Below are positions 30,139 to 38,495 of a stretch of DNA of 64,000 nt, piece after piece. The first letter of the stretch is position 1. Every line of letters begins with the position of its first letter. Under the pieces are notes generated by a model. That model did not search any database and was not told the origin of the DNA. It saw only the letters and a list, made by a program, of their open reading frames with translations. Source of the DNA: Streptomyces nymphaeiformis (GTDB taxonomy: Bacteria; Actinomycetota; Actinomycetes; Streptomycetales; Streptomycetaceae); assembly GCF_014203895.1 (NCBI RefSeq), contig NZ_JACHJY010000012.1, forward strand, positions 213,283-277,282, written 5' to 3'. The position numbers and the translations under genes were made by a program.

Positions 30139-30969
30139 TCAGGACGGCCCCAGACGCGGCGCGGGCTTTGACCGTTCGTTGTCCGTCGTCGCCTGGAACG
30201 CGGCGCGCCATGCAGCGGCGAGGTCGCCCTCGGCGGCGTCGAGAGCGGCAGCGGTGTTGCCGCCGGGAACCGCGACGCGGTTCACGATGTCGTCCAAGCG
30301 GGCGCCCTGACCGACCAGGCGGCTCAGGGCGTGCAGGCTCTGCGCGACGAGTTGCTCCGCCAGCTCCCGCGGCAGCGGGGCGCCGCGCTCCTGCTGCGCG
30401 TCGACCATCGCCCGGACGGCACCGGCCACCAGGGCCGGGCCGCAGGACGCGAGGTCGGTCGCCGCCCGCCCCTGGCCCTCCTCGATCACGAACGGGGTCG
30501 AGAAGGACCGGAGCAGGGCGAGCAGGTCCTCGGTGTCCTGCTCCGTCAGGCGCGGACCGGGCACCAGGAGGGTCGCGCCGGCCCCGATGTCGTTGCCGAC
30601 GCTCGGGATCAGCTTGGCCACCGGCCCGGGAACGGCCTCTGCCAGCGTCCGGAGCGGCAGGCCGTTGTTGATGGTGACGACGGTGTGCCGCACCGTGAGC
30701 CGGGGCCGCAGTTCGTCGAGGACTGCCGGCAGATCCGCGTTCCGGACGCACAGGACGATCAGGCCGACCTGGCGGGGCAGCTCCGCCAGGGGCAGGACCA
30801 CCGCACCGGGCACGGCTTCCCGGAGCCGCGCGACACTGGCCGGTGACCGCCCGGCCGCGAACAGCCGTCCGGGTCCGACCGCCGCGCCGAAACCGGCCAC
30901 CAGGGTCAGCCCCATACGGCCGAGACCCACCACGCCGACCGTCCGATGCTTCCTCATGACGCTCAGCAT
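30139..30969 (-). CDS. Pyrroline-5-carboxylate-reductase-like oxidoreductase
   Basis: A Rossmann-fold oxidoreductase of the ProC/F420-reductase superfamily, about 276 residues. The dinucleotide loop is VGVVGLGRMGLTLVAGFG at the N-terminus. Later blocks are IVLCVRNADLPAVLDELRP, VTINNGLPLRTLAEAVPGPVAKLIPSVGNDIGAGAT and GCxGP-like ASCGPALVAG, with a C-terminal helical domain (SLHALSRLVGQG and PGGNTAAALDA). It may not make proline, since housekeeping ProC is usually closer to consensus. Starts at 30969 (MLSVMRK) and 30957 (MRKHRTV) are both possible; no good ribosome-binding site is seen. The start abuts the 20-bp repeat of the nucleotidyltransferase end, so its native upstream region was probably lost. 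Confidence 0.75.
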   Translation of the reverse strand: MLSVMRKHRTVGVVGLGRMGLTLVAGFGAAVGPGRLFAAGRSPASVARLREAVPGAVVLPLAELPRQVGLIVLCVRNADLPAVLDELRPRLTVRHTVVTINNGLPLRTLAEAVPGPVAKLIPSVGNDIGAGATLLVPGPRLTEQDTEDLLALLRSFSTPFVIEEGQGRAATDLASCGPALVAGAVRAMVDAQQERGAPLPRELAEQLVAQSLHALSRLVGQGARLDDIVNRVAVPGGNTAAALDAAEGDLAAAWRAAFQATTDNERSKPAPRLGPS

Positions 30970-30989
30970 CGCAGGCGCCGGGCGCTGAC
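30970..30989. repeat. 20-bp exact copy of the nucleotidyltransferase gene end
   Basis: CGCAGGCGCCGGGCGCTGAC is identical to 29966-29985, which contains the stop of the nucleotidyltransferase gene. The 1.0 kb between the two copies holds the GNAT remnant and the ProC-like gene. The HxlR gene stop follows 2 bp later. Confidence 0.85.
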
Positions 30990-30990
30990 G

Positions 30991-31332
30991 TTACGAGGCC
31001 TCCTGCCGCTCCCTCCCCCACGCCGCCAGCGGTTCGAGGGCCTCGTTCAGGCGGATGCCCGCCTTCGTCAGGGCGTATTCGACGCGGGGCGGGACCTCGT
31101 CGTACGAGACGCGGTCCACGATGCCGTCCGCCTCCAGTTCGCGCAGGTGGGAGGCGAGGACCTTCTCCGTGATGCCCGGGATCAGGCGCCGGAGTTCGCC
31201 GAAGCGGCGGTGCGGCTGTTCGTGGAGCGCCCAGAGGATCAGGACTTTCCACTTGCCGCCGATGACCTCCATCGCGGTGTCGATCCCGCAGACGTGGCGG
31301 TCGGGCGCCTTCGGCCGGTTCAGTGTCGCCAT
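30991..31332 (-). CDS. HxlR-family transcriptional regulator
   Basis: A 113-residue MarR-like winged-helix regulator. It has the family Cys near the N-terminus (RHVCGIDTAMEVIGGKWKVLILWAL), then HRRFGELRRLIPGITEKVLASHLRELEADGIV and YALTKAG. HxlR proteins sense aldehydes, quinones or redox signals. It is divergent from an imine-reductase-like gene, and a perfect inverted repeat lies between them, so it probably controls that gene and itself. Confidence 0.92.
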   Translation of the reverse strand: MATLNRPKAPDRHVCGIDTAMEVIGGKWKVLILWALHEQPHRRFGELRRLIPGITEKVLASHLRELEADGIVDRVSYDEVPPRVEYALTKAGIRLNEALEPLAAWGRERQEAS

Positions 31333-31375
31333 GCGTCTCCACCCCTCTGACCTGTTCGCTCACCTCAGGGTAACC

Positions 31376-31393
31376 ACCCACTTGAAAGTGGGT
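31376..31393. promoter_or_regulatory. Inverted-repeat operator between hxlR and the reductase gene
   Basis: ACCCACTT-GA-AAGTGGGT is a perfect 8-2-8 inverted repeat in the 99-bp divergent gap. Its position between an HxlR-type gene and its divergent oxidoreductase neighbour makes it the likely HxlR operator. Confidence 0.7.
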
Positions 31394-31431
31394 ACTTGAG
31401 CAGGTCAGAGGGCTTGAGCAGCCTTGTGGGC

Positions 31432-32316
31432 ATGACAGCGAACACGCCTCTCACGACCCCCGTCTCCCTTCTCGGGCTCGGTGCCATGGGTACCGCCCTC
31501 GCTCGCGCCTGGCTCGCCGCCGGGCATCCGCTCACCGTCTGGAACCGCACCCCCGCCCGCGCCGAGGCGCTCGTCGCCGAGGGGGCCAAGGCGGCGGACG
31601 GCGCGGCCGGCGCCGTCGCGGCGAGCGACCTCGTCGTGGTCTGCCTCCTCGACGACGACTCCGTCGGCACCGCCCTCGACGGCGTCGACCTCGCCGGCAA
31701 GGACCTCGTCAACCTCACCACCACGACCCCCGAGCAGGCCCGCGCCCGTGCCGCCTGGGCCGAGGAGCGCGGGGCCCGCTACCTGGACGGCGGGATCATG
31801 GCCGTACCGCCGATGGTGGGGGTTCCCGAGGCCGGCGGGTTCGTCTTCTACAGCGGATCGCCGGAGGTCTTCGAGGCGCGGCGGGAGGTCCTGGCCGTCC
31901 CCGTCGGGACGCGGTACGTCGGCGAGGACCCCGGGTTCGCCGCCCTGCACGACATCGCCCTGCTCAGCGCCATGTACGGGATGTTCGCGGGTGTCGCGCA
32001 CGCCTTCGCCCTGATCCGGCGGGAGGACATCGATCCCGTGGCCTTCGCCCCGCTGCTCGGGGAGTGGATCCCCGCCATGGCCGGGCCCGCCGTCCGGCAG
32101 ACCGCCGAGCGCCTCAAGAGCGGCGACCTCACCACCGGCGTCGTCTCCAACCTCGCCATGCAGGTCGCCGGCACCCCGACCTTCCTGGCCGCGGCCGAAG
32201 GGCAGGGCGTCAGCACGGAGTTGCTCCGGCCGTACTTCGACCTCATGCGCCGCCGCCTCGACATCGGCAGCGGCGAGGAGGACCTGACCGGTGTCGTGGA
32301 CCTCCTGCTCCGATAA
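31432..32316 (+). CDS. NAD(P)-dependent oxidoreductase, imine-reductase/beta-hydroxyacid-dehydrogenase type
   Basis: A 294-residue enzyme with an N-terminal Rossmann domain (VSLLGLGAMGTALARAWLAAGHPLTVWNRTPARAEAL) and a C-terminal helical domain of the 6-phosphogluconate-dehydrogenase superfamily. ARYLDGGIMAVPPMVGVPEAG replaces the classical catalytic Lys region, as in imine reductases, and the block HDIALLSAMYGMFAGVAHA is typical of them. It may reduce cyclic imines or an aldehyde-derived substrate. The ATG giving MTANTP is used. An inverted repeat upstream suggests control by the divergent HxlR regulator. Confidence 0.85.
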   Translation: MTANTPLTTPVSLLGLGAMGTALARAWLAAGHPLTVWNRTPARAEALVAEGAKAADGAAGAVAASDLVVVCLLDDDSVGTALDGVDLAGKDLVNLTTTTPEQARARAAWAEERGARYLDGGIMAVPPMVGVPEAGGFVFYSGSPEVFEARREVLAVPVGTRYVGEDPGFAALHDIALLSAMYGMFAGVAHAFALIRREDIDPVAFAPLLGEWIPAMAGPAVRQTAERLKSGDLTTGVVSNLAMQVAGTPTFLAAAEGQGVSTELLRPYFDLMRRRLDIGSGEEDLTGVVDLLLR

Positions 32317-32466
32317 ACGGTGACGGCAAACGGTGACGACCCCTCCTCTTGAGGGGTCCTCCCGTGGCACACTCGCGGCGATCGTTCCCCCAGGCGATCC
32401 GTTTCTCCCCATGACGCGCATGAAGCGCATCAGACGCATGAGGCAAGCGGAAGGATCGCGACACAC

Positions 32467-34773
32467 GTGAAGAAGATTGTCGTGGGCATGACTCTCGGGT
32501 CGGCGCTCACCGCACTCCTCGCCGCGGGGCTCACCCCCGCCGCCGCGCAGGAGGCCCGGGACGCCGCCCCGGCGGGTGCGAACGCGCACCGGTCCGACGA
32601 GCGGCCCGGACCCCTCACGAAGCAGCGCACCAAGCTGCGCGAGCAGGCGATCGACCTGGTCGCCAAGGGCAAGGCCAAGGCGAACGCCCAGGGCGTCGTC
32701 GAGGTCGCGCCCGGCAAGTACGCCGAGACCGAGACCACCACCGCCACCCGCCAGGAGAAGATCTTCACGATCCTCTCCGAGTTCGGCGACCAGGGCTCCG
32801 GCAAGCTCGGCACCGTCCCCGGCCCGCTGCACAACCAGATACCCCAGCCGGACCGCAGCACCGACAACTCCAACGCCTGGACCTCCGACTTCTCCAAGGC
32901 GCACTACGAGGAACTCTTCAACGGCTCCGGCGAGTCCATGAAGACCTTCTACGAGAAGCTGTCCAGCGGCGCCTACTCCGTCTCCAACACCGTCGAGGAC
33001 TGGGTCAAGGTCCCCGGCAACGCCTCCACCTACGGCGACAACGCCGTCGAGGACACCGGCGGCTCCTGGGCCTTCATCCAGGACACCGGCGACGCCTGGT
33101 GGAACGCGCAGCTCGCCGCCGGCAAGACGCCGGCCGAGATCGACGCGTACCTCGCCCAGTTCGACGTCTGGGACCGCAACGACTGGGACCACGACGGCGA
33201 CTTCAACGAGCCCGACGGCTACATCGACCACTTCCAGGCCGTGCACGCCGGCATGGGCGAGGACGCGGGCGGCGGCGCGCAGGGCGAGGACGCCATCTGG
33301 TCCCACCGCTGGTACGTCAACGGCGACGACTACGGCCTCACCGGCCCCGACGTCTCCGGGGCCCAGAACAAGGCCGGCGGCGCCCGCATCGGCCAGTCGA
33401 AGTACTGGCTCGGCGACTACACCACCGAGGGCGAGAACGGCGGACTCGGCGTCTTCTGCCACGAGTTCGGCCACGACCTCGGCCTGCCGGACTACTACGA
33501 CACCGACGGCGGCGAGAACTCCACCGCCTTCTGGACCCTGATGAGCTCCGGCTCCTGGCTCGGCCACGGCGCCGCCGCCAACGCCGGCATCGGCACCCAC
33601 CCGGGCCTCATGGGCGCCGAGGAGAAGCTCTTCCTCGGCTGGCTGGACCACGCCGACGCCCCGCTCGGCGCCACCGGCTCGTACACCCTGAGCCCGGCCG
33701 CCCTCCAGGTCCGCGGCAAGGCGCAGGCCGTCCGCGTCGCGCTCCCGGACAAGACGAGCAGCACCACCTACGCCACGCCCACCTCCGGCACGCACGCCTG
33801 GTGGACCGGCTCCGCCGACGGCCTCAACCAGTCCCTCACCCGCTCCGTGCCGGCCGCCCCGAAGGTGACCGTCAAGGCGAGCGCCTGGTACGACATCGAG
33901 GCCGACTTCGACTACCTCTTCGCCGAGTACTCCCTCGACGGCGGCGCCACCTGGGCCCGCGCCGGCGCCTCCGTCTCCGGCTCCTCCGCCGGCAAGTGGA
34001 CGACGCTGCGCTACTCGTACGACTCCGCCGGCAAGCCGTCCCTCTTCCGCTTCCGCTACCAGAGCGACGGCGGCGTGCACTTCGCCGGCGCGTTCCTCGA
34101 CGACATCACGCTGACCTCCGGCGGGACGACCCTCGCGGCCGACGACGTCGAGCAGGGCGTGGGCGGCTGGACCGCGCAGGGCCGCTGGAAGATCTCCACC
34201 GGCACCGAGACGGCCACGGCCCCGCGGTACTACCTCGTCGAGAACCGCGAGTACGTCGGCGCCGACGCGCTCCTCGCCGAGGGCCCGTACCAGTTCAGCA
34301 AGGGCATCACCGCCCCGGACTGGGTCGAGTACTTCAGGTTCCAGAACGGCATGCTCGTCTGGTACGTCGACCGGTCCTTCGACGACAACAACGTCAGCAA
34401 CCACCCCGGTGGCGGCTCGGCGATGGCCGTCGACGCCCGCCCGGCCCCCTTCAGGTACGCCGACGGCACCGCGCCCACCAACCGGCGCCAGCCCTTCGAC
34501 GCGACCTTCGGCCTGGAGGCCACCGACGCGACCTGCCTCCACAAGGAGGTCCTGGTGGGCAAGGGCGGCAACAAGACGGTCGAGACGCTGGCGGCCTGCG
34601 CCCCCTCCGTCCCGGGCATCCCCGTCTTCGACGACACCGACCCGAACGCGTACTACGACACGACGGCCCCGCAGGCCAGCGTGAAGGTCGCCGGCCACGG
34701 CGTGCGCGTCACGGTCACCGGTGACGCCGGTGACGACCTGACGATCAGCGTGGCCAACCCGGCCGCGCACTGA
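32467..34773 (+). CDS. Secreted M6-family (immune inhibitor A) metalloprotease
   Basis: A 768-residue exported zinc protease. A signal peptide (MKKIVVGMTLGSALTALLAAG to AAAQ) and a propeptide (to about 100) precede the catalytic domain with HEFGHDLGLPDYYD (about residues 338-351), the HExxHxxGxxD motif of M6 peptidases. The later met-turn-like MSSGSW is also present. The C-terminal part has a beta-sandwich (LFAEYSLDGGATW through FAGAFLDDITLTSG) like the immune inhibitor A VEG/MAM-like domain. In Streptomyces such enzymes degrade proteins in the medium. The start is a GTG after the ATG-less 150-bp gap. A strong terminator follows. Confidence 0.93.
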   Translation: MKKIVVGMTLGSALTALLAAGLTPAAAQEARDAAPAGANAHRSDERPGPLTKQRTKLREQAIDLVAKGKAKANAQGVVEVAPGKYAETETTTATRQEKIFTILSEFGDQGSGKLGTVPGPLHNQIPQPDRSTDNSNAWTSDFSKAHYEELFNGSGESMKTFYEKLSSGAYSVSNTVEDWVKVPGNASTYGDNAVEDTGGSWAFIQDTGDAWWNAQLAAGKTPAEIDAYLAQFDVWDRNDWDHDGDFNEPDGYIDHFQAVHAGMGEDAGGGAQGEDAIWSHRWYVNGDDYGLTGPDVSGAQNKAGGARIGQSKYWLGDYTTEGENGGLGVFCHEFGHDLGLPDYYDTDGGENSTAFWTLMSSGSWLGHGAAANAGIGTHPGLMGAEEKLFLGWLDHADAPLGATGSYTLSPAALQVRGKAQAVRVALPDKTSSTTYATPTSGTHAWWTGSADGLNQSLTRSVPAAPKVTVKASAWYDIEADFDYLFAEYSLDGGATWARAGASVSGSSAGKWTTLRYSYDSAGKPSLFRFRYQSDGGVHFAGAFLDDITLTSGGTTLAADDVEQGVGGWTAQGRWKISTGTETATAPRYYLVENREYVGADALLAEGPYQFSKGITAPDWVEYFRFQNGMLVWYVDRSFDDNNVSNHPGGGSAMAVDARPAPFRYADGTAPTNRRQPFDATFGLEATDATCLHKEVLVGKGGNKTVETLAACAPSVPGIPVFDDTDPNAYYDTTAPQASVKVAGHGVRVTVTGDAGDDLTISVANPAAH

Positions 34774-34788
34774 TCCGTACGAAAAGCA

Positions 34789-34835
34789 GCGGGGGCGGTA
34801 CGGAGGGGCTCGCGCCTTCTCCGTACCGCCCCCGC
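34789..34835. terminator. Terminator after the M6 protease gene
   Basis: A perfect 17-bp stem (34789-34805 and 34819-34835) with a 13-nt loop, between the convergent protease and otsB genes. Confidence 0.8.
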
Positions 34836-34853
34836 GGCGCTTTCCGAGGGGCC

Positions 34854-35696
34854 TCAGCCCTCCCGTACCGCCTGCGCCAGTTCCGTCAGGAACTCCACCA
34901 CGCCCGCCGGGCCCGCCACGGACAGGTCCGCGCGCTCGGCCAGCTCCGGGACCTCCGTGGAGCCGCTGCACACCAGGACGCCCGGGGTGCCGTCGGAGCG
35001 GAGCTTCTCGACCGCCGCGAAGGCCGGCAGGTCGCCCAGGTCGTCGCCCGCGTACAGCACGGACCCGGCGCCCACCTCCCGTACGTACTCCGCGAGCGCC
35101 AGGCCCTTGTCCATGCCCGGCGGCCGCAGCTCCAGGACCATCCGGCCGGGCTCCAGGACGAGGCCGTGGGCGACGGCCAGGTCGCCGAGGGGACCGCGCA
35201 GGGCCTCGAAGGCGCCCTCCGGGTCCTGGGCGCGGCGGGTGTGGACGGCGACCGCTCGGCCCTTCTCCTCGATCCAGACTCCGGGCCAGGCACCGGCCCG
35301 GTCCAGGAAGCCGGGGAGCTCGGCGCGGACGGAGGCGACGCCGGGGTGCGGGGCGGTGGCCTTCACGGTGCCGGTGACGGCGTCCCAGCGTTCGGCGCCG
35401 TAGTGGCCGAGGACGACGAGGTGCTCCAGGCCGGGGACGCCGGCGAAGCCGCCGTAGCGGACGGCGACCCCGGCGGGGCGGCCGGTCACGACGGCGACGG
35501 AGGCGACCTGCGGGGCGAGGGCGGCGAGCGCGGGCACGGCGCCGGGGTGGGCGCGGGCCTGCTCGGGGTCGGGGACGATCTCGGCGAGGGTGCCGTCGAA
35601 GTCGAGGGCGACGACGGCGTCCGCCGGGCGCGCGAGGAGCGCGGCCAGACCGTCGTGTCCGGCGGGTGTGGTCGGGTGCGGAAGGCTGCTGACCAT
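34854..35696 (-). CDS. otsB: Trehalose-phosphatase
   Basis: A HAD-family phosphatase (280 residues) that converts trehalose-6-phosphate to trehalose, completing the pathway started by OtsA at 16122. HAD motif I is VALDFDGTLAEI, motif II is VVTGRPAG, and the Lys/motif IV region is RPPGMDKGLALAEYV with YAGDDLGDLPAF. The ATG at 35696 is chosen because TAGGGT (reverse of 35704-35709) ends 7 nt upstream, a leaderless promoter; an upstream in-frame ATG (35714) would lie over that box. The gene is downstream of the DUF3263 gene but appears to be transcribed from its own promoter. Confidence 0.92.
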   Translation of the reverse strand: MVSSLPHPTTPAGHDGLAALLARPADAVVALDFDGTLAEIVPDPEQARAHPGAVPALAALAPQVASVAVVTGRPAGVAVRYGGFAGVPGLEHLVVLGHYGAERWDAVTGTVKATAPHPGVASVRAELPGFLDRAGAWPGVWIEEKGRAVAVHTRRAQDPEGAFEALRGPLGDLAVAHGLVLEPGRMVLELRPPGMDKGLALAEYVREVGAGSVLYAGDDLGDLPAFAAVEKLRSDGTPGVLVCSGSTEVPELAERADLSVAGPAGVVEFLTELAQAVREG

Positions 35697-35743
35697 GTTC
35701 CCGACCCTACCCACGTACGGGGGTCACGTCAGCGTGGCCGGAG

Positions 35744-35995
35744 TCACCCTTCCCTGCGGCGCTGCTTCTCCTCGCGGACCCGGCGCAGCCGGTTGACGGT
35801 CACCGGGTCGTGGGCCAGGGCGCGCGGGTCGTCGAGGAGGGCGTTGAGGAGCTGGTAGTAGCGGGTCGGCGAGAGGCCGAGCCGCTCGCGGACGGCCCGC
35901 TCCTTGGCGCCGGGGCCGGGCCAGGAGCGGCGCTCGACGGCGAGGAGCGCCTGCTCGCGCTCCCCGAGTCCACTGCTGTCGGCCTCTTCGGTCAT
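35744..35995 (-). CDS. DUF3263 domain protein
   Basis: An 83-residue actinobacterial protein with the DUF3263 pattern LGEREQALLAVERRSWPGPGAKERAVRERLGLSPTRYYQLLNALLDDP. The helix-turn-helix-like core (ERLGLSPTRYYQLLNALL) suggests DNA binding, but no function is established. It lies 23 bp downstream of the sugar-binding lipoprotein gene on the same strand and is likely co-transcribed with it. Confidence 0.85.
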   Translation of the reverse strand: MTEEADSSGLGEREQALLAVERRSWPGPGAKERAVRERLGLSPTRYYQLLNALLDDPRALAHDPVTVNRLRRVREEKQRRREG

Positions 35996-36018
35996 ACGAC
36001 CAACATACGACCAACCGA

Positions 36019-37290
36019 TTACTCGGCGTTCTCCGCCGCCGTCGCCGCCCGGCCGATCCGGCCGAGGACGTCGGCGGGCTTCCCCTCGGGGGTGACGGCC
36101 TTGCCGATGTTCTGCTTGACGTCCTCGCTGACCTTGGCCCAGGAGGTCTTGCCGACCGGCGGGAGCTGCGCGTCGGGGAGGACCTTGAGGAAGACGCGCA
36201 GGTTGGCGTGGGCGGGGTCGGTCTCCATGCGGGTGGAGGCGGTGACGGTGACCGGCAGGAGGTCGTTGTCGCCGGCGAACTTCAGGACGTTCTCGTCGCT
36301 GAAGACGAAGTTGAGGAAGTCGCCGATCTCCTTGCGGTGGCCGTTCTGCTTGAAGCCCATGATCCAGTCGGCGACGCCCATGGAGGTCTTGGGCGTGCCG
36401 TCGACGCCGGGGAGGGGGACCTGGCCGACCTGGACGCCCTTCTTCGCGGCCTCCTTGAGGAGCGAGGGGTGGCCGTTGAGCATGCCGACCTCGCCGCTCG
36501 CGAAGGCGGCGAAGGCGGCCTTGCGGTTGAGCTTGCCGGGGGCGACGGGGCCGGTGAGGTCCTTGCCGACGAGGTTCGTGCGGAGCCACTCGAAGGTGCG
36601 GATGTTGGCGTCGGAGTCGACGGCGTAGCGGTCGGCCGCGTCGGTCCAGCCGCCGCCTCCGCTGAGCAGCCACATGAGGGCCTCGGCCTGGGCCTCCTCG
36701 GGGCCGAGGGGCAGCGCGAAGGGGGTGGTGACGCCCTTGGCCTTGAGCTTCTCGGCGGCCTCGGCGAGCTCGTCCCAGGTGGTGGGGGCCTCGGCGCCGG
36801 CCTCCTTGAAGAGGTCCTTGTTGTAGAAGAGCGGCCGGGTGGAGGCGACGAACGGCATGCCGTACTGGGTGCGCTTGTACTCGCCGGCGGCGACGAGCGG
36901 GGCCAGGAAGTTGGCCTGGACGCGGATGGAGAGGAGCTCGTCGGCGGCGTAGAGCTGGTCGGCGGCCGCGTAGTCGGCGTAGGCGCCGATCTGGGCGATG
37001 TCGGGGGCCTGGCCGGCCTTGACCATCTCGGCGACCTTGCGGTCGACGTCGTCCCAGGAGATGACCTGGACCTCGACCTTGACGCCGGGGTGCTTCGCCT
37101 CGAAGGCGGCGACGAGGTCGGCCCAGTACTTCTTGGTGGTGTCGCCGCCGGTCAGGTCGTAGTCGGCGGCGACCAGCTTGAGGGTCACATCGCCGGAGTC
37201 GCCGCCCAGGGTGCCGCAGCCGGCGACCGTGGCGGTCAGTCCGAGGGCGGCGGCGGCCGCGGTCAATCCAAGGAATCGTCGCCGCTCCAC
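36019..37290 (-). CDS. Sugar ABC-transporter substrate-binding lipoprotein
   Basis: A 423-residue family 1 extracellular solute-binding protein. The signal ends with a lipobox (ATVAGC), so the mature protein is anchored to the outer face of the membrane through Cys. The fold blocks are FEAKHPGVKVEVQVISWDDVDRKV, PDIAQIGAYADYA, GMPFVASTRPLFYNKDLFKEAG and WDELAEAAEKLKAKG. No permease or ATPase is adjacent; in Streptomyces such orphan binding proteins often use the shared MsiK ATPase. The GTG at 37290 with AGGTGG upstream is preferred. It is divergent from nagK, so an amino-sugar or oligosaccharide ligand under DasR control is plausible but unproven. Confidence 0.88.
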   Translation of the reverse strand: MERRRFLGLTAAAAALGLTATVAGCGTLGGDSGDVTLKLVAADYDLTGGDTTKKYWADLVAAFEAKHPGVKVEVQVISWDDVDRKVAEMVKAGQAPDIAQIGAYADYAAADQLYAADELLSIRVQANFLAPLVAAGEYKRTQYGMPFVASTRPLFYNKDLFKEAGAEAPTTWDELAEAAEKLKAKGVTTPFALPLGPEEAQAEALMWLLSGGGGWTDAADRYAVDSDANIRTFEWLRTNLVGKDLTGPVAPGKLNRKAAFAAFASGEVGMLNGHPSLLKEAAKKGVQVGQVPLPGVDGTPKTSMGVADWIMGFKQNGHRKEIGDFLNFVFSDENVLKFAGDNDLLPVTVTASTRMETDPAHANLRVFLKVLPDAQLPPVGKTSWAKVSEDVKQNIGKAVTPEGKPADVLGRIGRAATAAENAE

Positions 37291-37500
37291 GGCTTCATCC
37301 ACCTTTTGCTCGTCTTTGAGCTGTCGTTTCTTCAGAGTTTCCGCTGCATTGAGCTGCGTGTTTGCTCTTCTCAGGGCCGTAAGTCTGCCCCGGACGCGGG
37401 CATGAGGTCTACACCACTTGGGTATCACTTCCGCAACTGCGACGGGACCATGGCTCCATGGCGGGCTCCGAATTTGTATCCGTACGCAACAATCCTCGGC

Positions 37501-37516
37501 AGTGGACTAGACCTTT
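37501..37516. promoter_or_regulatory. DasR-responsive element (dre)
   Basis: AGTGGACTAGACCTTT agrees with the dre consensus A(G/C)TGGTCTAGACCA(G/C)T at 13 of 16 positions, including the central CTAGACC. It lies 29 bp before the nagK start and 211 bp from the divergent binding-protein gene. DasR is the GntR-type repressor released by glucosamine-6-phosphate; nagKA is a known target in S. coelicolor. Confidence 0.85.
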
Positions 37517-37544
37517 TGGGTCTCCGGGGGACAGACTGTCCTCC

Positions 37545-38495
37545 GTGAGACACGTCATCGCCCTGGATGTGGGCGGCACCGGCATGAAGGCCGCCCTCGT
37601 CGGGGCGGACGGCACCCTGCTGCACGAGGCCCGCCGCGCCACCGGGCGCGAGCGCGGCCCCGAGGCCGTGGTGGAGACGATCCTCGGCTTCGCCGAAGAG
37701 CTCCGCACCCTCGGCCAGGAGCGGTACGGAGAGCCCGCCGCGGCCGCCGGAGTCGCCGTCCCCGGCATCGTCGACGCCGAGAACGGCATCGCCGTCTACG
37801 CCGCCAACCTCGGCTGGCGCGACGTTCCCATGCGCGAACTCCTCAGCCGCCGGCTCGACGGCATCCCCGTCGCCCTCGGCCACGACGTCCGCACCGGCGG
37901 CCTCGCCGAAGGCCGCATCGGCGCGGGCAACGGCGCCGACCGCTTCCTCTTCGTGCCCCTCGGCACCGGCATCGCCGGAGCCATCGGCATCGGCGACCGC
38001 ATCGAGGCCGGCGCCCACGGCTACGCCGGCGAGATCGGCCACATCGTCGTCCGCCCCGGCGGCACCGACTGCGGCTGCGGCCAGCGCGGCTGCCTGGAGC
38101 GGTACGCCTCCGCCTCCGCCGTCTCCCTCGCCTGGGCCGAGGCCAGCGGCGATCCCGAAGCCGACGCCGCCGACTGCGCGAAGGCCGTCGAATCCGGCGA
38201 CGCCACGGCCGTGAGGGTCTGGCAGGACGCCGTCGACGCCCTCGCCGACGGCCTCGTCACCGCGCTCACCCTCCTGGACCCGCGCACCCTCATCATCGGT
38301 GGCGGGCTCGCCGAGGCCGGGGAAACCTTGTTCACACCACTCCGGGCCGCCGTGGAGGAACGCGTCACGTTCCAGAAGCTGCCCGCCATCGTCCCGGCGG
38401 CCCTCGGGGACACCGCCGGATGCCTGGGCGCGGGCCTCCTCGCCTGGGACCTGCTCGCCGAACAGCACCCCACCGACTCGGAGGTTTCCGCCTGA
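37545..38495 (+). CDS. nagK: N-acetylglucosamine kinase (ROK family)
   Basis: A 316-residue ROK sugar kinase. The phosphate-binding loop is ALDVGGTGMKAALV, the catalytic Asp lies in the ALGHDVRTGGLAEGRIG block, and the zinc site is CGCGQRGCLERYAS (CxCGxxGCxE). It phosphorylates GlcNAc (from chitin or wall turnover) at C6; glucokinase activity is the alternative. The GTG start leads into RHVIALDVGGTG. Its stop overlaps the nagA start (TGATG), so translation is coupled. The dre site upstream indicates control by DasR. Confidence 0.9.
   Translation: MRHVIALDVGGTGMKAALVGADGTLLHEARRATGRERGPEAVVETILGFAEELRTLGQERYGEPAAAAGVAVPGIVDAENGIAVYAANLGWRDVPMRELLSRRLDGIPVALGHDVRTGGLAEGRIGAGNGADRFLFVPLGTGIAGAIGIGDRIEAGAHGYAGEIGHIVVRPGGTDCGCGQRGCLERYASASAVSLAWAEASGDPEADAADCAKAVESGDATAVRVWQDAVDALADGLVTALTLLDPRTLIIGGGLAEAGETLFTPLRAAVEERVTFQKLPAIVPAALGDTAGCLGAGLLAWDLLAEQHPTDSEVSA

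Noticed and set aside
30970..30989. 20-bp repeat as a phage attachment core
   Set aside because: No integrase gene is present and the repeat is only GC-rich coding end. It is reported as a rearrangement scar, not as an att site.
31405..34971. Long open frame antisense to the M6 protease
   Set aside because: It is a Val/Gly/Arg-rich shadow. The plus-strand frame has a signal peptide and HEFGH motif.
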